Positions 51,477 through 61,421 of a stretch of DNA of 64,000 bases are shown here, piece by piece (position 1 is the first letter of the stretch; each line of letters begins with the position of its first letter). The notes beneath the pieces are model-generated. The model did not search any database. It had not been told where the DNA came from and saw only the letters and a list, made by a program, of their open reading frames with translations. This stretch comes from an uncultured Oscillospiraceae bacterium (GTDB lineage: Bacteria > Bacillota > Clostridia > Oscillospirales > Oscillospiraceae). Position numbers and translations under genes: made by a program. The DNA lies in the NCBI GenBank assembly GCA_934589525.1, contig CAKTOB010000008.1, forward strand, positions 15,089 through 79,088, written 5' to 3'.

Positions 51477-54400
51477 TTAGGCCTCCTTACTGACGGAATA
51501 AAAGGCTTCCATCGTCGCCTGTTCGTGGTCCATTCCTTTTTCCTCCATCTGGCCGATGGCGGAGATCATTTTCTGGTAATCGTTGGGGATGATCTTCTTG
51601 AACTTGGGCAGATACTCCGGGAAGTGCTCCAGAATTTCACGGCCAAAGACGGAGCCGGTCTCCGTTACATGGGCCTCAATGAGCCCCCGGAGCTCCGATG
51701 CGTCGTGGCGCTCGGTGACGGCGCTGATGGAGACCATCTGCTTGTTGAGCCTTAAGTACAGGTCGTGGTCCGTATCCAGCACATAGGCGATGCCGCCGCT
51801 CATACCGGCGGCAAAGTTTTTCCCGGTTTTGCCCAAAATCACGGCCCGGCCGCCGGTCATGTATTCGCAGCCGTGGTCTCCGCAGCCCTCGGCCACGGCC
51901 AGGGCACCGGAATTGCGGACGCAGAACCGCTCTCCGGCAATGCCGCAGATAAAGGCCTTTCCGGAGGTGGCCCCATAGAGGGCCACATTGCCGATGATCA
52001 CATTGTCCTTGGCGGGGAACTGGGAAGAAGATTGGGGCTTTACCACCAGCTTGCCGCCGGACAGCCCTTTGCCAAAGTAGTCGTTGGCATCCCCCTCCAG
52101 GCGGATGGTCAGGCCCTTGGGGATGAAGGCACCGAAGGACTGGCCGCCGCCGCCCTGACAGCACACCTGATAGGTGTCCTCCTCCAGGGTGTCACCGAAG
52201 CGGCGGGTGATCTCGCTGCCCAGGATGGTGCCCAGGGTGCGGTCCACGCTGGATACCCGGACCTGCTCGCTGTGGGGCTTCCGCTTCCGGAAGCTGGGCT
52301 CAAAGGCGGGCAGCAGGGTGCGCACATCCAAAGTTTTTTCCAGCTGGAAGTTGAACTGATCCTTTGCTTCATAATGGGTAGGGGGCAGGGGGGAGAGAAT
52401 GGCGCCAAGGTCAATGGTATCCGCCCGGTGGGTGATGCGTTTTTCCCGGGGGGCCAGCAGGTCCGTCCGGCCCACCAGGTCGTCCACGGTCCGGACGCCC
52501 AGCTTTGCCATGATCTCCCGCAGCTGCTCCGCGATAAACAGCATGAAATTCATGACGTACTCGGGCTTGCCGGAAAACCGGCACCGGAGCTCCGGATTCT
52601 GGGTGGCGATACCCACAGGGCAGGTGTCCATATTGCACACCCGCATCATGACGCAGCCCATGGTGACAAGAGGTGCCGTGGCGAAGCCGAATTCCTCCGC
52701 CCCCAGCATACAGGCAATGGCCACATCCCGGCCGCTCATGAGCTTGCCGTCGGTTTCCAGCCGAACCCGGGAGCGCAGGCCGTTGCGGATCAGGGCCTGG
52801 TGGGCCTCCGCAAGGCCCAGCTCCCAGGGAAGCCCCGCATTGTGAACGGAGCTCTTGGGGGCGGCCCCGGTGCCGCCGTCATAGCCGGAGATCAGGACAC
52901 AGCCCGCCCCCGCCTTGGCAACCCCCGCGGCAACGGTGCCGACACCGGCCTCGGATACCAGTTTGACAGAGATCCTGGCGTCCCGGTTGGCGTTTTTCAG
53001 GTCAAAAATCAGCTGGGCCAGGTCTTCAATGGAATAGATGTCGTGGTGGGGCGGCGGGGAGATCAGGGAGACACCGGGGGTGGAGCAGCGGGTCTTGGCG
53101 ATCCAGGGATAGACCTTCTTGCCGGGCAGATGCCCGCCCTCTCCGGGCTTGGCCCCCTGGGCCATTTTGATCTGGATCTCCTGGGCGCTGTTTAAGTAGG
53201 CACTGGTCACGCCGAATCGGGCAGAGGCCACCTGCTTGATGGCGCTGTTGCGCAGGGTGCCGAACCGGCCGGGGTCTTCGCCGCCCTCGCCGGAATTGGA
53301 CTTGCCCCCCAGGGTGTTCATGGCAATGGCCATGGTGGTGTGGGCCTCCTCGGAAATGGAGCCGTAGGACATGGCCCCGGTCTTAAACCGTTTGACGATC
53401 TCCCGGGCGGGCTCCACCTGCTCCAGTGGAATGCCGCCGTCCTCCGGGAACCGGAAGTCCATGAGCCCCCGCAGGGTATGGGGCCTCCGCTCATCGTCTA
53501 CTATGTCCGTATACTCCCGGAACTTTTCATAGGAACCGGAACGGACCGCCTCCCGCAGGGCCACAATGGTTTTGGGGGAATACAGGTGATCCTCGGCACC
53601 GCTGCCGGAGCGGAGCTTGTGGGTGCCGGTGGAGTCTAAGGTGGTGTCCACCCCCAGATCCAGAGGGTCAAAGGCGTGGTTGTGCCGCCACTGGACGCCC
53701 TCCCCGATTTCCTGAAGGCCGATGCCCTCTACGGGGCTCACCGTATTGGTAAAGTAACTGTCGATGACCTGTCGGCAGATGCCCACGGCCTCAAAAATCT
53801 GGGCGGACTGGTAGGATTGCAGGGTGGAAATGCCCATTTTGGAGGCGATTTTCACGATGCCGTGGAGCACGGCGCCGTTATAGTCCCGGATGGCCTGGTA
53901 GGGGTCTTTGTCCAGCCGGTCCTTTTCCACCAGCTCCGCCACACACTCCTGGGCAAGATAGGGGTTGATGGCCCGGGCACCGTAGCCAAGCAGGGTTGCA
54001 AAGTGGTGAACGTCCCTGGGTTCCGCGGATTCCAGGATCATGGACACCGCCGTCCGCTTTTTGGTGCGGATCAGATATTGCTCGGTGGCGGAGACGGCAA
54101 GCAGGGAGGGAATCGCCATGTGGTATTCATCCACCCCCCGGTCCGACAGAATGATGATATTGGTGCCGTCCCGGTAGGCCCGGTCTACCTCGATGAAGAG
54201 CCGGTCCAGGGCATTTTTCAGGGAGGCGTTTTTGTAGTACAGCAGACTGATGGTCTGCACCCGGAAGCCCGGGCGGTTCATATTCCGGATCTGCATCAGC
54301 TCCAGGGAGGTCAGGATGGGCTGCCGGATCTCCAGCACCCGGCAGTTTTCAGGCTGCTCCCGCAGAAGATTCCCGTCGGAGCCGATGTAAACGGTGGTAT

Positions 54401-55973
54401 CCGTGACGATCTCCTCCCGCATGGCATCGATGGGCGGGTTGGTGACCTGGGCAAAAAGCTGCTTGAAATAGTTAAACAGGGGCTGATGGGTTTCGGATAG
54501 CACCGCCAAAGGAATGTCCGTACCCATGGAGGTGATTTTCTCGGAGCCGGTCCTCGCCATGGTCAAAATGGCATCGTTCACATCCTCGTAGGTATACCCA
54601 AAGGCCTTATACAGCTTGTCCCGCTGCTCCTGGGAATACACGGGCACCTTGTGATCCGGCACCGGCAGCTGCTCCAGAGTCACCAGATTCTGGTCCAGCC
54701 ACTCGCCGAAAGGCTGCCGGTCCGTAAAGGCGGCCTTGCACTCTTCGTCAGAGATCACCTTTTTTTGAACGGTGTCCACCAGCAGCATTTTTCCGGGCTG
54801 CAGCCGGGATTTGCAAAGGATGTTTTCCTCCGAAATGTCCAGTACTCCTACTTCGGAGGAGACGATGAGCCGCCGGTCCTTTGTAATATAGTACCGGGCG
54901 GGCCGCAGACCGTTCCGGTCCAGCACGGCCCCCATGATGTCGCCGTCGGAAAAGAAGATGGCGGCGGGGCCGTCCCAGGGCTCCATCATGGTGGAATAAT
55001 AGTGGTAAAAGTCCCGCTTCTTCCGGCACATTCCCGCGTCGTTTCTCCAGGGCTCGGGAATGGCAATCATCACAGCCAGGGGCAGGGGAATGCCGTTCAT
55101 CATCATAAATTCCAGGGTGTTGTCCAGCATGGCGGAGTCGGAGCCGCTTTTGGAGATCACCGGCAGGACCTTGTCCATGTCCTGCTCCATGCAGGGAGAC
55201 TCCATGGTCTCCTCCCGGGCCAGCATCCTGTCGGCGTTGCCACGGATGGTGTTGATCTCGCCGTTGTGCAGGATCAGCCGGTTGGGGTGGGCCCGCTCCC
55301 AGCTGGGGGTGGTGTTGGTGGAAAACCGGGAGTGGACCATGGCGATGGCGCTCTCGTAGCGCTCCTGCTGCAAATCGGGATAAAAGGCCCGGAGCTGGTT
55401 CACCAGGAACATGCCCTTATACACCACGGTCCGGGAGGAAAAGGAGCAGACATAGGTGGTGTCGCAGCTCTGCTCCAAGACCCGGCGGATCACATAGAGC
55501 TTCCGGTCAAAGTCCAGCCCCCGGTTTACCTCCCGGGGCCGGGCCACGAAGCATTGGAAGATGGCAGGCATGGTGTCCCGGGCCTTGGCCCCCAGGACCT
55601 CCGGCACCGTGGGGACCTGCCGCCAAGCGATAAAGGGTACCCCCTCCTTGCGGCAGACCACCTCCAGAAGCCGTTGGGCCTGACGGCGCTTTAAGTCGTC
55701 CCGGGGGAGGAAGAACATGCCCACACCGTAGTCCCCCCGTTCCCCCAGAGGGATGCCCAGGGAGGAAAAGAAGGGGTGGCAGATTTGCAGCAGCACGCCG
55801 ACCCCGTCGCCCACCTCCCCGGTGGCATCCTTTCCGGCCCGATGCTCCAACCGCTCTACAATGGTCAGGGCATCGGAAACAATTTCATGGCTGGGAATGC
55901 CGTCGATGCTGACAACGGCGCCGATGCCGCAGGCATCGTGTTCAAATTCGGGGGAATACAGTGTATGTTCCAT
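51477..55973 (-). CDS. gltB: Glutamate synthase large subunit
   Basis: Transfers the amide of glutamine to 2-oxoglutarate. The 1498-residue protein has the N-terminal glutaminase domain with Cys15 in EHDACGIGAV, a central domain, and an FMN/synthase domain (about 830-1200: PGEGGHLPGKKVYPWIAKTR, then SPPPHHDIYSIEDLAQLIFD, GYDGGTGAAPKSS). The Fe-S cysteine loop GCVMMRVCNMDTCPVGIATQ and a C-terminal beta-helix (ending GGRAVILGKTGKNFAAGMSGG) follow. The N-terminal Cys is exposed only after removal of residues 1-14, as in related enzymes. Only 41 bases separate it from glnN, without a promoter. Confidence 0.97.
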   Translation of the reverse strand: MEHTLYSPEFEHDACGIGAVVSIDGIPSHEIVSDALTIVERLEHRAGKDATGEVGDGVGVLLQICHPFFSSLGIPLGERGDYGVGMFFLPRDDLKRRQAQRLLEVVCRKEGVPFIAWRQVPTVPEVLGAKARDTMPAIFQCFVARPREVNRGLDFDRKLYVIRRVLEQSCDTTYVCSFSSRTVVYKGMFLVNQLRAFYPDLQQERYESAIAMVHSRFSTNTTPSWERAHPNRLILHNGEINTIRGNADRMLAREETMESPCMEQDMDKVLPVISKSGSDSAMLDNTLEFMMMNGIPLPLAVMIAIPEPWRNDAGMCRKKRDFYHYYSTMMEPWDGPAAIFFSDGDIMGAVLDRNGLRPARYYITKDRRLIVSSEVGVLDISEENILCKSRLQPGKMLLVDTVQKKVISDEECKAAFTDRQPFGEWLDQNLVTLEQLPVPDHKVPVYSQEQRDKLYKAFGYTYEDVNDAILTMARTGSEKITSMGTDIPLAVLSETHQPLFNYFKQLFAQVTNPPIDAMREEIVTDTTVYIGSDGNLLREQPENCRVLEIRQPILTSLELMQIRNMNRPGFRVQTISLLYYKNASLKNALDRLFIEVDRAYRDGTNIIILSDRGVDEYHMAIPSLLAVSATEQYLIRTKKRTAVSMILESAEPRDVHHFATLLGYGARAINPYLAQECVAELVEKDRLDKDPYQAIRDYNGAVLHGIVKIASKMGISTLQSYQSAQIFEAVGICRQVIDSYFTNTVSPVEGIGLQEIGEGVQWRHNHAFDPLDLGVDTTLDSTGTHKLRSGSGAEDHLYSPKTIVALREAVRSGSYEKFREYTDIVDDERRPHTLRGLMDFRFPEDGGIPLEQVEPAREIVKRFKTGAMSYGSISEEAHTTMAIAMNTLGGKSNSGEGGEDPGRFGTLRNSAIKQVASARFGVTSAYLNSAQEIQIKMAQGAKPGEGGHLPGKKVYPWIAKTRCSTPGVSLISPPPHHDIYSIEDLAQLIFDLKNANRDARISVKLVSEAGVGTVAAGVAKAGAGCVLISGYDGGTGAAPKSSVHNAGLPWELGLAEAHQALIRNGLRSRVRLETDGKLMSGRDVAIACMLGAEEFGFATAPLVTMGCVMMRVCNMDTCPVGIATQNPELRCRFSGKPEYVMNFMLFIAEQLREIMAKLGVRTVDDLVGRTDLLAPREKRITHRADTIDLGAILSPLPPTHYEAKDQFNFQLEKTLDVRTLLPAFEPSFRKRKPHSEQVRVSSVDRTLGTILGSEITRRFGDTLEEDTYQVCCQGGGGQSFGAFIPKGLTIRLEGDANDYFGKGLSGGKLVVKPQSSSQFPAKDNVIIGNVALYGATSGKAFICGIAGERFCVRNSGALAVAEGCGDHGCEYMTGGRAVILGKTGKNFAAGMSGGIAYVLDTDHDLYLRLNKQMVSISAVTERHDASELRGLIEAHVTETGSVFGREILEHFPEYLPKFKKIIPNDYQKMISAIGQMEEKGMDHEQATMEAFYSVSKEA

Positions 55974-56014
55974 GGTGGTCTCCGTTTCTTACGATTCTTA
56001 CAAGTTTTGTCGGC

Positions 56015-58102
56015 TTATCGCACGCCGAACAGGATGTCCCCGTAGCTGGGGTAGGGCCAGTATTTGCCGTCGGACAGGGTTTCCATGGCATCCACGGTGG
56101 CCCGCAGCCGGGTCATGTCTTCCATGATGGAAGTCTTATAGACCTCTGCCATGGCGGCGGCACCGGCCACGGTCTTGGCCTGGGCCAGGTCCTTTTCCAG
56201 GGTTTTTACGGTCTCATAGGTGCTGCCCATCAGATCTGTGAGGGCTGCCAGGGTCTCCTTTTCATAGGTGCAGTCGGTGCCCGGCAGCACCGCCAGCTTT
56301 TCGGCGGCGTTCCCCGCCAGCTCCCCGGAGAACCGGGACATGGCAGGAAGAATATCCCGCTTGGTCATCTCCAGCATGGTCTGGGCCTCAATGTTCAGGA
56401 CCTTGCAGTAGTTTTCCAGCTTGACCTCGTGGCGGGCGTAGATCTCCGACTCGCTGTAAACGCCGTGGGCGGTGTACAGGTGGATGTTCTTTTCATTCAG
56501 CAGATGGGCCAGGGCGTCGGGGGTGGTTTTCAGGTTCAGCAGTCCTCTGCGCTCCGCTTCCCGCACCCAGCTTTCGTCGTAGCCGTCGCCGTTGAAGATG
56601 ATGCGCTTGTGCTCCCGGATGGTGTCCTGAATCAGGCTGTGGAGCCGGGCTTCAAAGTTGTCGCAGCCCTCCAGAATGTCCGCAAACTCCTTCAGTTCCT
56701 CCGCCACGGCGGTGTTCAGCACGGTGTTGGCGCAGGAGATGGACTCGGAGGAGCCCAGCATCCGGAACTCAAATTTGTTGCCGGTGAAGGCAAAGGGGCT
56801 GGTGCGGTTCCGGTCCGTGGCATCCTTGTGGAACTTGGGCAGGGTGTGAACGCCGATGCGCAGGACTTCCTTTTCATGGCCGTCGTAGGGCACATCCTTT
56901 TCGATGGCCTCCAGGATCTCGCTGAGGTCGCTTCCCAGGAACATGGATACAATGGCGGGAGGCGCTTCGTTGGCGCCCAGCCGGTGGTCATTTCCCGGGG
57001 AGGCCACGCTGATGCGCAGCAGATCCTGGTATTCGTCTACGGCCTTGATCACGGCGCACAGGAACAGCAGGAACTGGGCGTTTTCATAGGGGGTGGTGCC
57101 CGGGTCTAGGAGGTTCACGCCAGTGTCCGTGGAAATGGACCAGTTGTTGTGCTTGCCGGAGCCGTTGACCCCGTCAAAGGGCTTTTCATGGAGCAGACAA
57201 ACCAGGCCGTGGCGCTTGGCCACCTTCTGCATCAGCTCCATGGTCAGCTGGTTGTGGTCCGCGGCAATGTTGGTGGTGGTGAAGATGGGGGCCAGCTCAT
57301 GCTGGGCAGGGGCCACCTCGTTGTGCTCGGTCTTGGCCAGAATCCCCAGCTTCCACAGCTCGTTGTTCAGGTCCTTCATATACTCCGCCACCCTGGGCTT
57401 GATGGCCCCAAAGTAGTGGTCATCCAGCTCCTGGCCCTTGGGGGGCTTGGCACCGAAAAGGGTTCGGCCGGTGTAGATCAGGTCCTTCCGGGCATCAAAC
57501 ATGGCCTTGTCAATGAGAAAATATTCCTGCTCGGGGCCGACGGTGGTCTTCACGGAGGTCACGTTTTCGTTGCCGAAGAGCTTCAGCACCCGCAGGGCCT
57601 GGCGGTTGATGGCCTCCATGGACCGCAGCAGAGAGGTTTTCTGGTCCAGGGCCTCTCCACCGTAGGAGCAGAACACCGTGGGAATGCACAGAACGCCGTC
57701 CTTGATAAAGGCATAGGAGGTGGCGTCCCAGGCGGTGTAGCCCCGGGCCTCAAAGGTGGCCCGCAGGCCGCCGGAGGGGAAGGAGCTGGCATCCGGCTCG
57801 CCCTGGATCAGCTCCTTGCCGGAAAACTCCATGATGATCTTCCCGCCGTCCTTGGGGGAAATGAAGCTGTCGTGCTTCTCCGCGGTAACACCGGTCAGAG
57901 GCTGGAACCAGTGGGTAAAATGGGTGGCTCCTTTTTCCACCGCCCAGTCCTTCATGGCATTGGCCACCACCGTGGCCACGTTCATATCCAGGTGCTTTCC
58001 CAGCTTGATGGTGCGCTGGAGGGTCTTGTAGGTCTCCTTGGGCAGGCGGGCCTGCATTGTCGCGTCGTCAAATACCATGGAAGAGAAGATTTCTGTAACC
58101 AT
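56015..58102 (-). CDS. glnN: Glutamine synthetase type III
   Basis: The large GS form of 695 residues characteristic of Bacteroides, cyanobacteria and Clostridia. Family blocks include [19 protein letters not shown] near 53, [20 protein letters not shown] near 84, PEQEYFLID near 180, [16 protein letters not shown] near 255 and [20 protein letters not shown] near 312 (the His and Asn of the substrate site). No N-terminal beta-grasp of GSI type is seen. First gene of glnN-gltB-gltD, a complete GS-GOGAT pathway from one promoter behind an ANTAR-type leader. AAAGGGGAA precedes ATG 58102. Confidence 0.96.
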   Translation of the reverse strand: MVTEIFSSMVFDDATMQARLPKETYKTLQRTIKLGKHLDMNVATVVANAMKDWAVEKGATHFTHWFQPLTGVTAEKHDSFISPKDGGKIIMEFSGKELIQGEPDASSFPSGGLRATFEARGYTAWDATSYAFIKDGVLCIPTVFCSYGGEALDQKTSLLRSMEAINRQALRVLKLFGNENVTSVKTTVGPEQEYFLIDKAMFDARKDLIYTGRTLFGAKPPKGQELDDHYFGAIKPRVAEYMKDLNNELWKLGILAKTEHNEVAPAQHELAPIFTTTNIAADHNQLTMELMQKVAKRHGLVCLLHEKPFDGVNGSGKHNNWSISTDTGVNLLDPGTTPYENAQFLLFLCAVIKAVDEYQDLLRISVASPGNDHRLGANEAPPAIVSMFLGSDLSEILEAIEKDVPYDGHEKEVLRIGVHTLPKFHKDATDRNRTSPFAFTGNKFEFRMLGSSESISCANTVLNTAVAEELKEFADILEGCDNFEARLHSLIQDTIREHKRIIFNGDGYDESWVREAERRGLLNLKTTPDALAHLLNEKNIHLYTAHGVYSESEIYARHEVKLENYCKVLNIEAQTMLEMTKRDILPAMSRFSGELAGNAAEKLAVLPGTDCTYEKETLAALTDLMGSTYETVKTLEKDLAQAKTVAGAAAMAEVYKTSIMEDMTRLRATVDAMETLSDGKYWPYPSYGDILFGVR

Positions 58103-58127
58103 AATTCATGTTCCCCTTTCAGAAATG

Positions 58128-58187
58128 AAAAAGGCGACAAGGAGGGTCTATGGGTTTCCCCACAGACGACTTCCTTGTCGCCTTTTT
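58128..58187 (-). promoter_or_regulatory. glnN-gltB-gltD leader: ANTAR-type antitermination element
   Basis: On the minus strand GGCGAC-AAGGAA-GTCGTC (58165-58182) is a hairpin with hexaloop A-A-G-G-A-A (A1, G4). GTCTGTGGG-GAAA-CCCATAGAC follows. The terminator is a perfect 16-bp stem AAAAAGGCGACAAGGA/TCCTTGTCGCCTTTTT (58172-58187 with 58128-58143) that consumes the whole 5' arm and loop of the hexaloop hairpin. Confidence 0.78.
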
Positions 58188-58222
58188 TGTCTGTTTAAAA
58201 GCCACGGGCTTTGTATGGGGGT

Positions 58223-58251
58223 ATCTTACTCCTATCTTTTTGCAATGTCAA
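58223..58251 (-). promoter_or_regulatory. glnN promoter
   Basis: Minus strand TTGACA, 17 bases, TAAGAT. Transcription would start near 58216, leaving about 35 bases before the hexaloop hairpin. Confidence 0.75.
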
Positions 58252-58357
58252 TCACTTTTTCTTGCAAAATCTGTGTTTTGTACAATGTGATACCCATTGA
58301 AACCAGGGGATGGGAGGTAGCTTGTGCAGGATGACCCATCCTGTTTTTGCGTGGCCT

Positions 58358-59047
58358 TCAGTCCAGGGATGAAAGCTCCTGCCACAGCCCTACACTGAGG
58401 GTCACCCCCAGGGGCTCCGCCCGGGTCAGCAGCTTTTGGAGACAGGCCCGGTCCCGGCCCAGGCGGAAGAGAAACCCTTGGGGCGTTTCCCGGATGGTGT
58501 ACCGGCAGCAAAGAGCCTCGTCGTAAAAGCCCTGCGGGAGGGGCTCCGCCGTCGGCGAGTAGATTGCGCCCGCCGGGGTCAGGGTCAGGTCCAGGCCGCA
58601 AAGGCCGGTATCCAGCCAGATTTCCCGTCCCTGCCAGGGGGCCAGATGGTCTTCCACCGTGCAGTCCACAGGCACCGGCGGAAGAAACAGAGGACCATTT
58701 TCCGGGGCGTACTCCGGCGGGGCGGCCACCGGGCAGGGAAGATGCCGGGCCAGAAAGGCGGCCAGGGCCTTTTGCGGGGCAATTCCCGGCCGTTCAAAGT
58801 CCAGCAGCAGCCCCCGGCAGGAGGAGCGGGTAAGAACGTTCCCCAGCATCTCCCCAATTTCCGGAATGGGCCGGTCTCCCGGCGGGATGCGGTCGTCCAA
58901 AATCAGCAGGGCCCCCGGGGGAAGACTTTGGGGCAGACCCGCAAGCCCCGACTCTGAAAAACAGCAGCCCAAATAGGCAAGGCAGGGGGGCGGGGGACCG
59001 GCGGAAAGCTCCTGCTCCGTCATGGCCAGATACTGCGTGATACCCAT
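58358..59047 (-). CDS. Unknown 229-residue protein
   Basis: Soluble, Pro/Leu-rich and without a recognised family. A beta-strand/helix pattern with ALLILDDRIPPGDRP near 47-61 and CRGLLLDFERPG near 76-87 recalls TIM-barrel hydrolases (a strand ending in acidic DFE). No signal peptide is seen. AGGAGG 8 bases before ATG 59047 fixes the start. The gene is monocistronic, pointing towards glnN control DNA, and its start region overlaps the promoter of the divergent YqeG gene. The 106-base gap to the glnN promoter shows nothing. Confidence 0.6.
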   Translation of the reverse strand: MGITQYLAMTEQELSAGPPPPCLAYLGCCFSESGLAGLPQSLPPGALLILDDRIPPGDRPIPEIGEMLGNVLTRSSCRGLLLDFERPGIAPQKALAAFLARHLPCPVAAPPEYAPENGPLFLPPVPVDCTVEDHLAPWQGREIWLDTGLCGLDLTLTPAGAIYSPTAEPLPQGFYDEALCCRYTIRETPQGFLFRLGRDRACLQKLLTRAEPLGVTLSVGLWQELSSLD

Positions 59048-59075
59048 GGACAAATCCTCCTTTCCGTGGTATACT
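59047..59075 (+). promoter_or_regulatory. Promoter of yqeG-pepP-like pair
   Basis: TGGACA, 17 bases, TATACT, 75 bases before ATG 59150. The -35 element overlaps the start codon of the divergent gene. Confidence 0.6.
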
Positions 59076-59149
59076 GGTAGAGCGTTCGGGGATCATGGGC
59101 CGAGTCAAACGGCATTTCTCCGTCAGTATATGATAAAGGAGAAACGAAT

Positions 59150-59653
59150 ATGTCTTTGTCCTTCCTGCCGGGGCTTATGACCGAGAAGCTGACAGACCTG
59201 ACCCCGGAATTTTTGCGCAGCCGGGGCATCACGCTGCTGATGATGGATTTTGACAATACCATCGTCCCCTACACCACCGATGTGCCCACGGAAGAGATGC
59301 GGCGGTGGCTGGAGGCCATGAACGCCTCCCCGGTAAAGATCGCCATTGTCTCCAACAGCAAAAATGACCGGCTGATCCGCTTCTGCCGGGACTATCACCT
59401 GGACTACATCATGCGGGCCCACAAGCCCAGCCCCCAGGGCCTGCTGGAATGTATGGAGCGCTTCGGCTTCGCCCCGGAGAACGCCGCCATTGTGGGGGAC
59501 CAGATATTTACGGATACACTGGCCGGAAACCTGGCGGGGGTCACACCCATCCTGGTAAAGGCCATTGATAATCATACGATTTGGCTGAAAGCAAGGCATG
59601 TTTTAGAACTGCCCTTTATCTTTGCGGCCAAAAAAAGGAGAATCAAGTTATGA
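59150..59653 (+). CDS. yqeG: YqeG-family HAD phosphatase
   Basis: A 167-residue HAD-superfamily (IIIA) phosphatase with the nucleophile motif MMDFDNTIVP near residues 31-40. The motif II serine-containing IAIVSNS lies near 64-70, and motif III/IV KPSPQGLLECMERFG and GDQIFTDTLAGN lie near 88 and 117. YqeG homologues sit near ribosome-assembly genes in Firmicutes. The stop overlaps the next start by 4 bases. Confidence 0.92.
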   Translation: MSLSFLPGLMTEKLTDLTPEFLRSRGITLLMMDFDNTIVPYTTDVPTEEMRRWLEAMNASPVKIAIVSNSKNDRLIRFCRDYHLDYIMRAHKPSPQGLLECMERFGFAPENAAIVGDQIFTDTLAGNLAGVTPILVKAIDNHTIWLKARHVLELPFIFAAKKRRIKL

Positions 59654-60714
59654 AAAACATTGAAAAATTCCTGTCCATTCTGGATGGCGAGGCAGACGGC
59701 CTGCTGCTGACCTCCCGCTACAGCCGGCATTACGGCGCGGAGTTCGACATTGCCGAGGGCATGGCCATCGTCACCAAGAAGGGCTGCCGTTATTTTACAG
59801 ACAGCCGCTATATTGAGTCCGCCCAGGCGGGCATCCGGGGCTTTGAGGTGCTGGATGTAAACGCCGACCGGAACTATGCCAAGTGCTTAAACGATGCCAT
59901 TGCGGACTTTGGGGTCACCACCCTGGGTTACGAGGAAAAGTACCTCACCGTGGCGGAGTTTATGAACCTGGAAAAGAACCTGAATGCCAAGCTGGTGCCC
60001 ATGAACGACCGCATCAACGGTTTCCGGGACGTGAAAGAGCCCTGGGAGCTGGACCTGCTGCGGAAGGCCCAGAAGATCGCAGACAAGGCCTTTGAGGAGG
60101 CCCTGCCCCGCATCCATGCCGGTATGACCGAGCTGGAGGCCCAGGCGGAGCTGATTTACGCCATGTACAAAAACGGTGCCCAGGGTCTGTCCTTTGACCC
60201 CATCGTGGTTTCCGGCCCCAACACCAGCATGCCCCACGGCGTGGCCGGTGACCGGGTGATCCGGGAAGGCGACTTTGTGACCATGGACTTTGGTGTTTTG
60301 TATCAGGGCTACTGCTCCGATACCACCCGGACCTTCGCCGTGGGCTACGCCACCGAGGAAATGAAGAAAGTCTACTATACCGTTCTGGAAGCCCAGAAGG
60401 CCGGTATCGCCATTACCAAGGCCGGTGTCACCGGTGCCCAGGTGGACGGCGCCGCCCGGAAGGTCATTACCGATGCCGGTTACGGAGAGTTCTTCGGCCA
60501 CAGCTATGGCCACGGCGTGGGCCTGGAAATTCACGAGGGCCCCAATATGAGCTTCCGCTACCTCAAGGAGATCCCCGCCGGTGCGGTGACTTCCGCGGAG
60601 CCCGGCATCTATCTGCCCGGAAAGTTCGGCGTTCGTATTGAGGATGTGACAATTGTCACCGCCGATGGCTGCGAAGATATCACCAATCTCCCCAAAGATT
60701 TGCTCATCATCTAA
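59650..60714 (+). CDS. M24-family aminopeptidase (Xaa-Pro type)
   Basis: A 354-residue pita-bread metallopeptidase that cuts N-terminal residues before proline. The creatinase-like N-terminal domain covers 1-125. The catalytic domain has MPHGVAG (His), TMDFGVLYQGYCSDTTRT (two Asp ligands), GHSYGHGVGLEIHEGP (His ligand), TSAEPGIYLPGKFG (Glu) and RIEDV (Glu). Start ATG 59650 is behind AAAGGAG; a longer upstream frame lies inside yqeG. Probably cotranscribed with yqeG, with efp next as in many Firmicutes. Confidence 0.95.
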   Translation: MKNIEKFLSILDGEADGLLLTSRYSRHYGAEFDIAEGMAIVTKKGCRYFTDSRYIESAQAGIRGFEVLDVNADRNYAKCLNDAIADFGVTTLGYEEKYLTVAEFMNLEKNLNAKLVPMNDRINGFRDVKEPWELDLLRKAQKIADKAFEEALPRIHAGMTELEAQAELIYAMYKNGAQGLSFDPIVVSGPNTSMPHGVAGDRVIREGDFVTMDFGVLYQGYCSDTTRTFAVGYATEEMKKVYYTVLEAQKAGIAITKAGVTGAQVDGAARKVITDAGYGEFFGHSYGHGVGLEIHEGPNMSFRYLKEIPAGAVTSAEPGIYLPGKFGVRIEDVTIVTADGCEDITNLPKDLLII

Positions 60715-60732
60715 AAAATTTACAAAACCCCC

Positions 60733-60761
60733 TTGCAAAATAACGTATTATAGGGTAAACT
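60733..60761 (+). promoter_or_regulatory. efp promoter
   Basis: TTGCAA, 17 bases, TAAACT, 64 bases before ATG 60826. Confidence 0.6.
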
Positions 60762-60825
60762 AGCATAGTTAAGGATATAGATTCTTGTATCCCCCCAAGG
60801 GAACATAAATTAGGAGGATAAACCA

Positions 60826-61389
60826 ATGATTTCTGCAAGTGATTTTAGAAACGGCGTTACCTTTGAAATGGACGGAAAGGTAATGCAGGTCATCGAGTTC
60901 CAGCACGTGAAGCCCGGCAAGGGCGCGGCCTTCGTCCGTGTAAAGATGAAGAACGTGATCACCGGCGGCGTGACCGAAACCAGCTTCAACCCCTCTGCCA
61001 AGTACCCCACCGCTTACATTGAGCGCAAGAAGATGGAGTACTCCTACAATGACGGCAACCTGTACTACTTCATGGACGGCGAGACCTACGAGCTGACCCC
61101 CATTGATGCCAGCGTTCTGGACGACTCCTTCAAGTTCGTCAAGGAGAACGACACCTGCACCATCATGAGCTACAAGGGTAACGTCTTCGGCGTGGAAGCC
61201 CCCAACTTTGCCGACCTGGTGGTCACCAAGACCGAGCCCGGCTTCGCCGGCAACACCGCCACCAACGTTACCAAGCCCGCCACCGTGGAGACCGGCGCCG
61301 AGATCAAGGTGCCCCTGTTCATCAACGAGGGCGACAAGATCCAGATCGACACCCGCACCGGCGAGTACCTGGGCCGTTCCAAGGCCTAA
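60826..61389 (+). CDS. efp: Elongation factor P
   Basis: Relieves ribosome stalling at polyproline. The 187-residue length and three-barrel layout are standard. The modification loop is [14 protein letters not shown] near residues 27-40 with the tip lysine in KPGKG, and the C-terminal domain ends [19 protein letters not shown]. The efp/M24 peptidase neighbourhood is conserved in Firmicutes. GGAGG precedes the ATG. Confidence 0.97.
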   Translation: MISASDFRNGVTFEMDGKVMQVIEFQHVKPGKGAAFVRVKMKNVITGGVTETSFNPSAKYPTAYIERKKMEYSYNDGNLYYFMDGETYELTPIDASVLDDSFKFVKENDTCTIMSYKGNVFGVEAPNFADLVVTKTEPGFAGNTATNVTKPATVETGAEIKVPLFINEGDKIQIDTRTGEYLGRSKA

Positions 61390-61421
61390 GGACAGCCGTC
61401 TTGGCTGAAAGGAGAACGAAT

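Noticed and set aside
51765..57109. Plus-strand open frames of 274-476 codons opposite gltB and glnN
   Set aside because: They are shadows of highly GC-biased genes on the other strand, with no starts behind ribosome sites and no recognisable domains.
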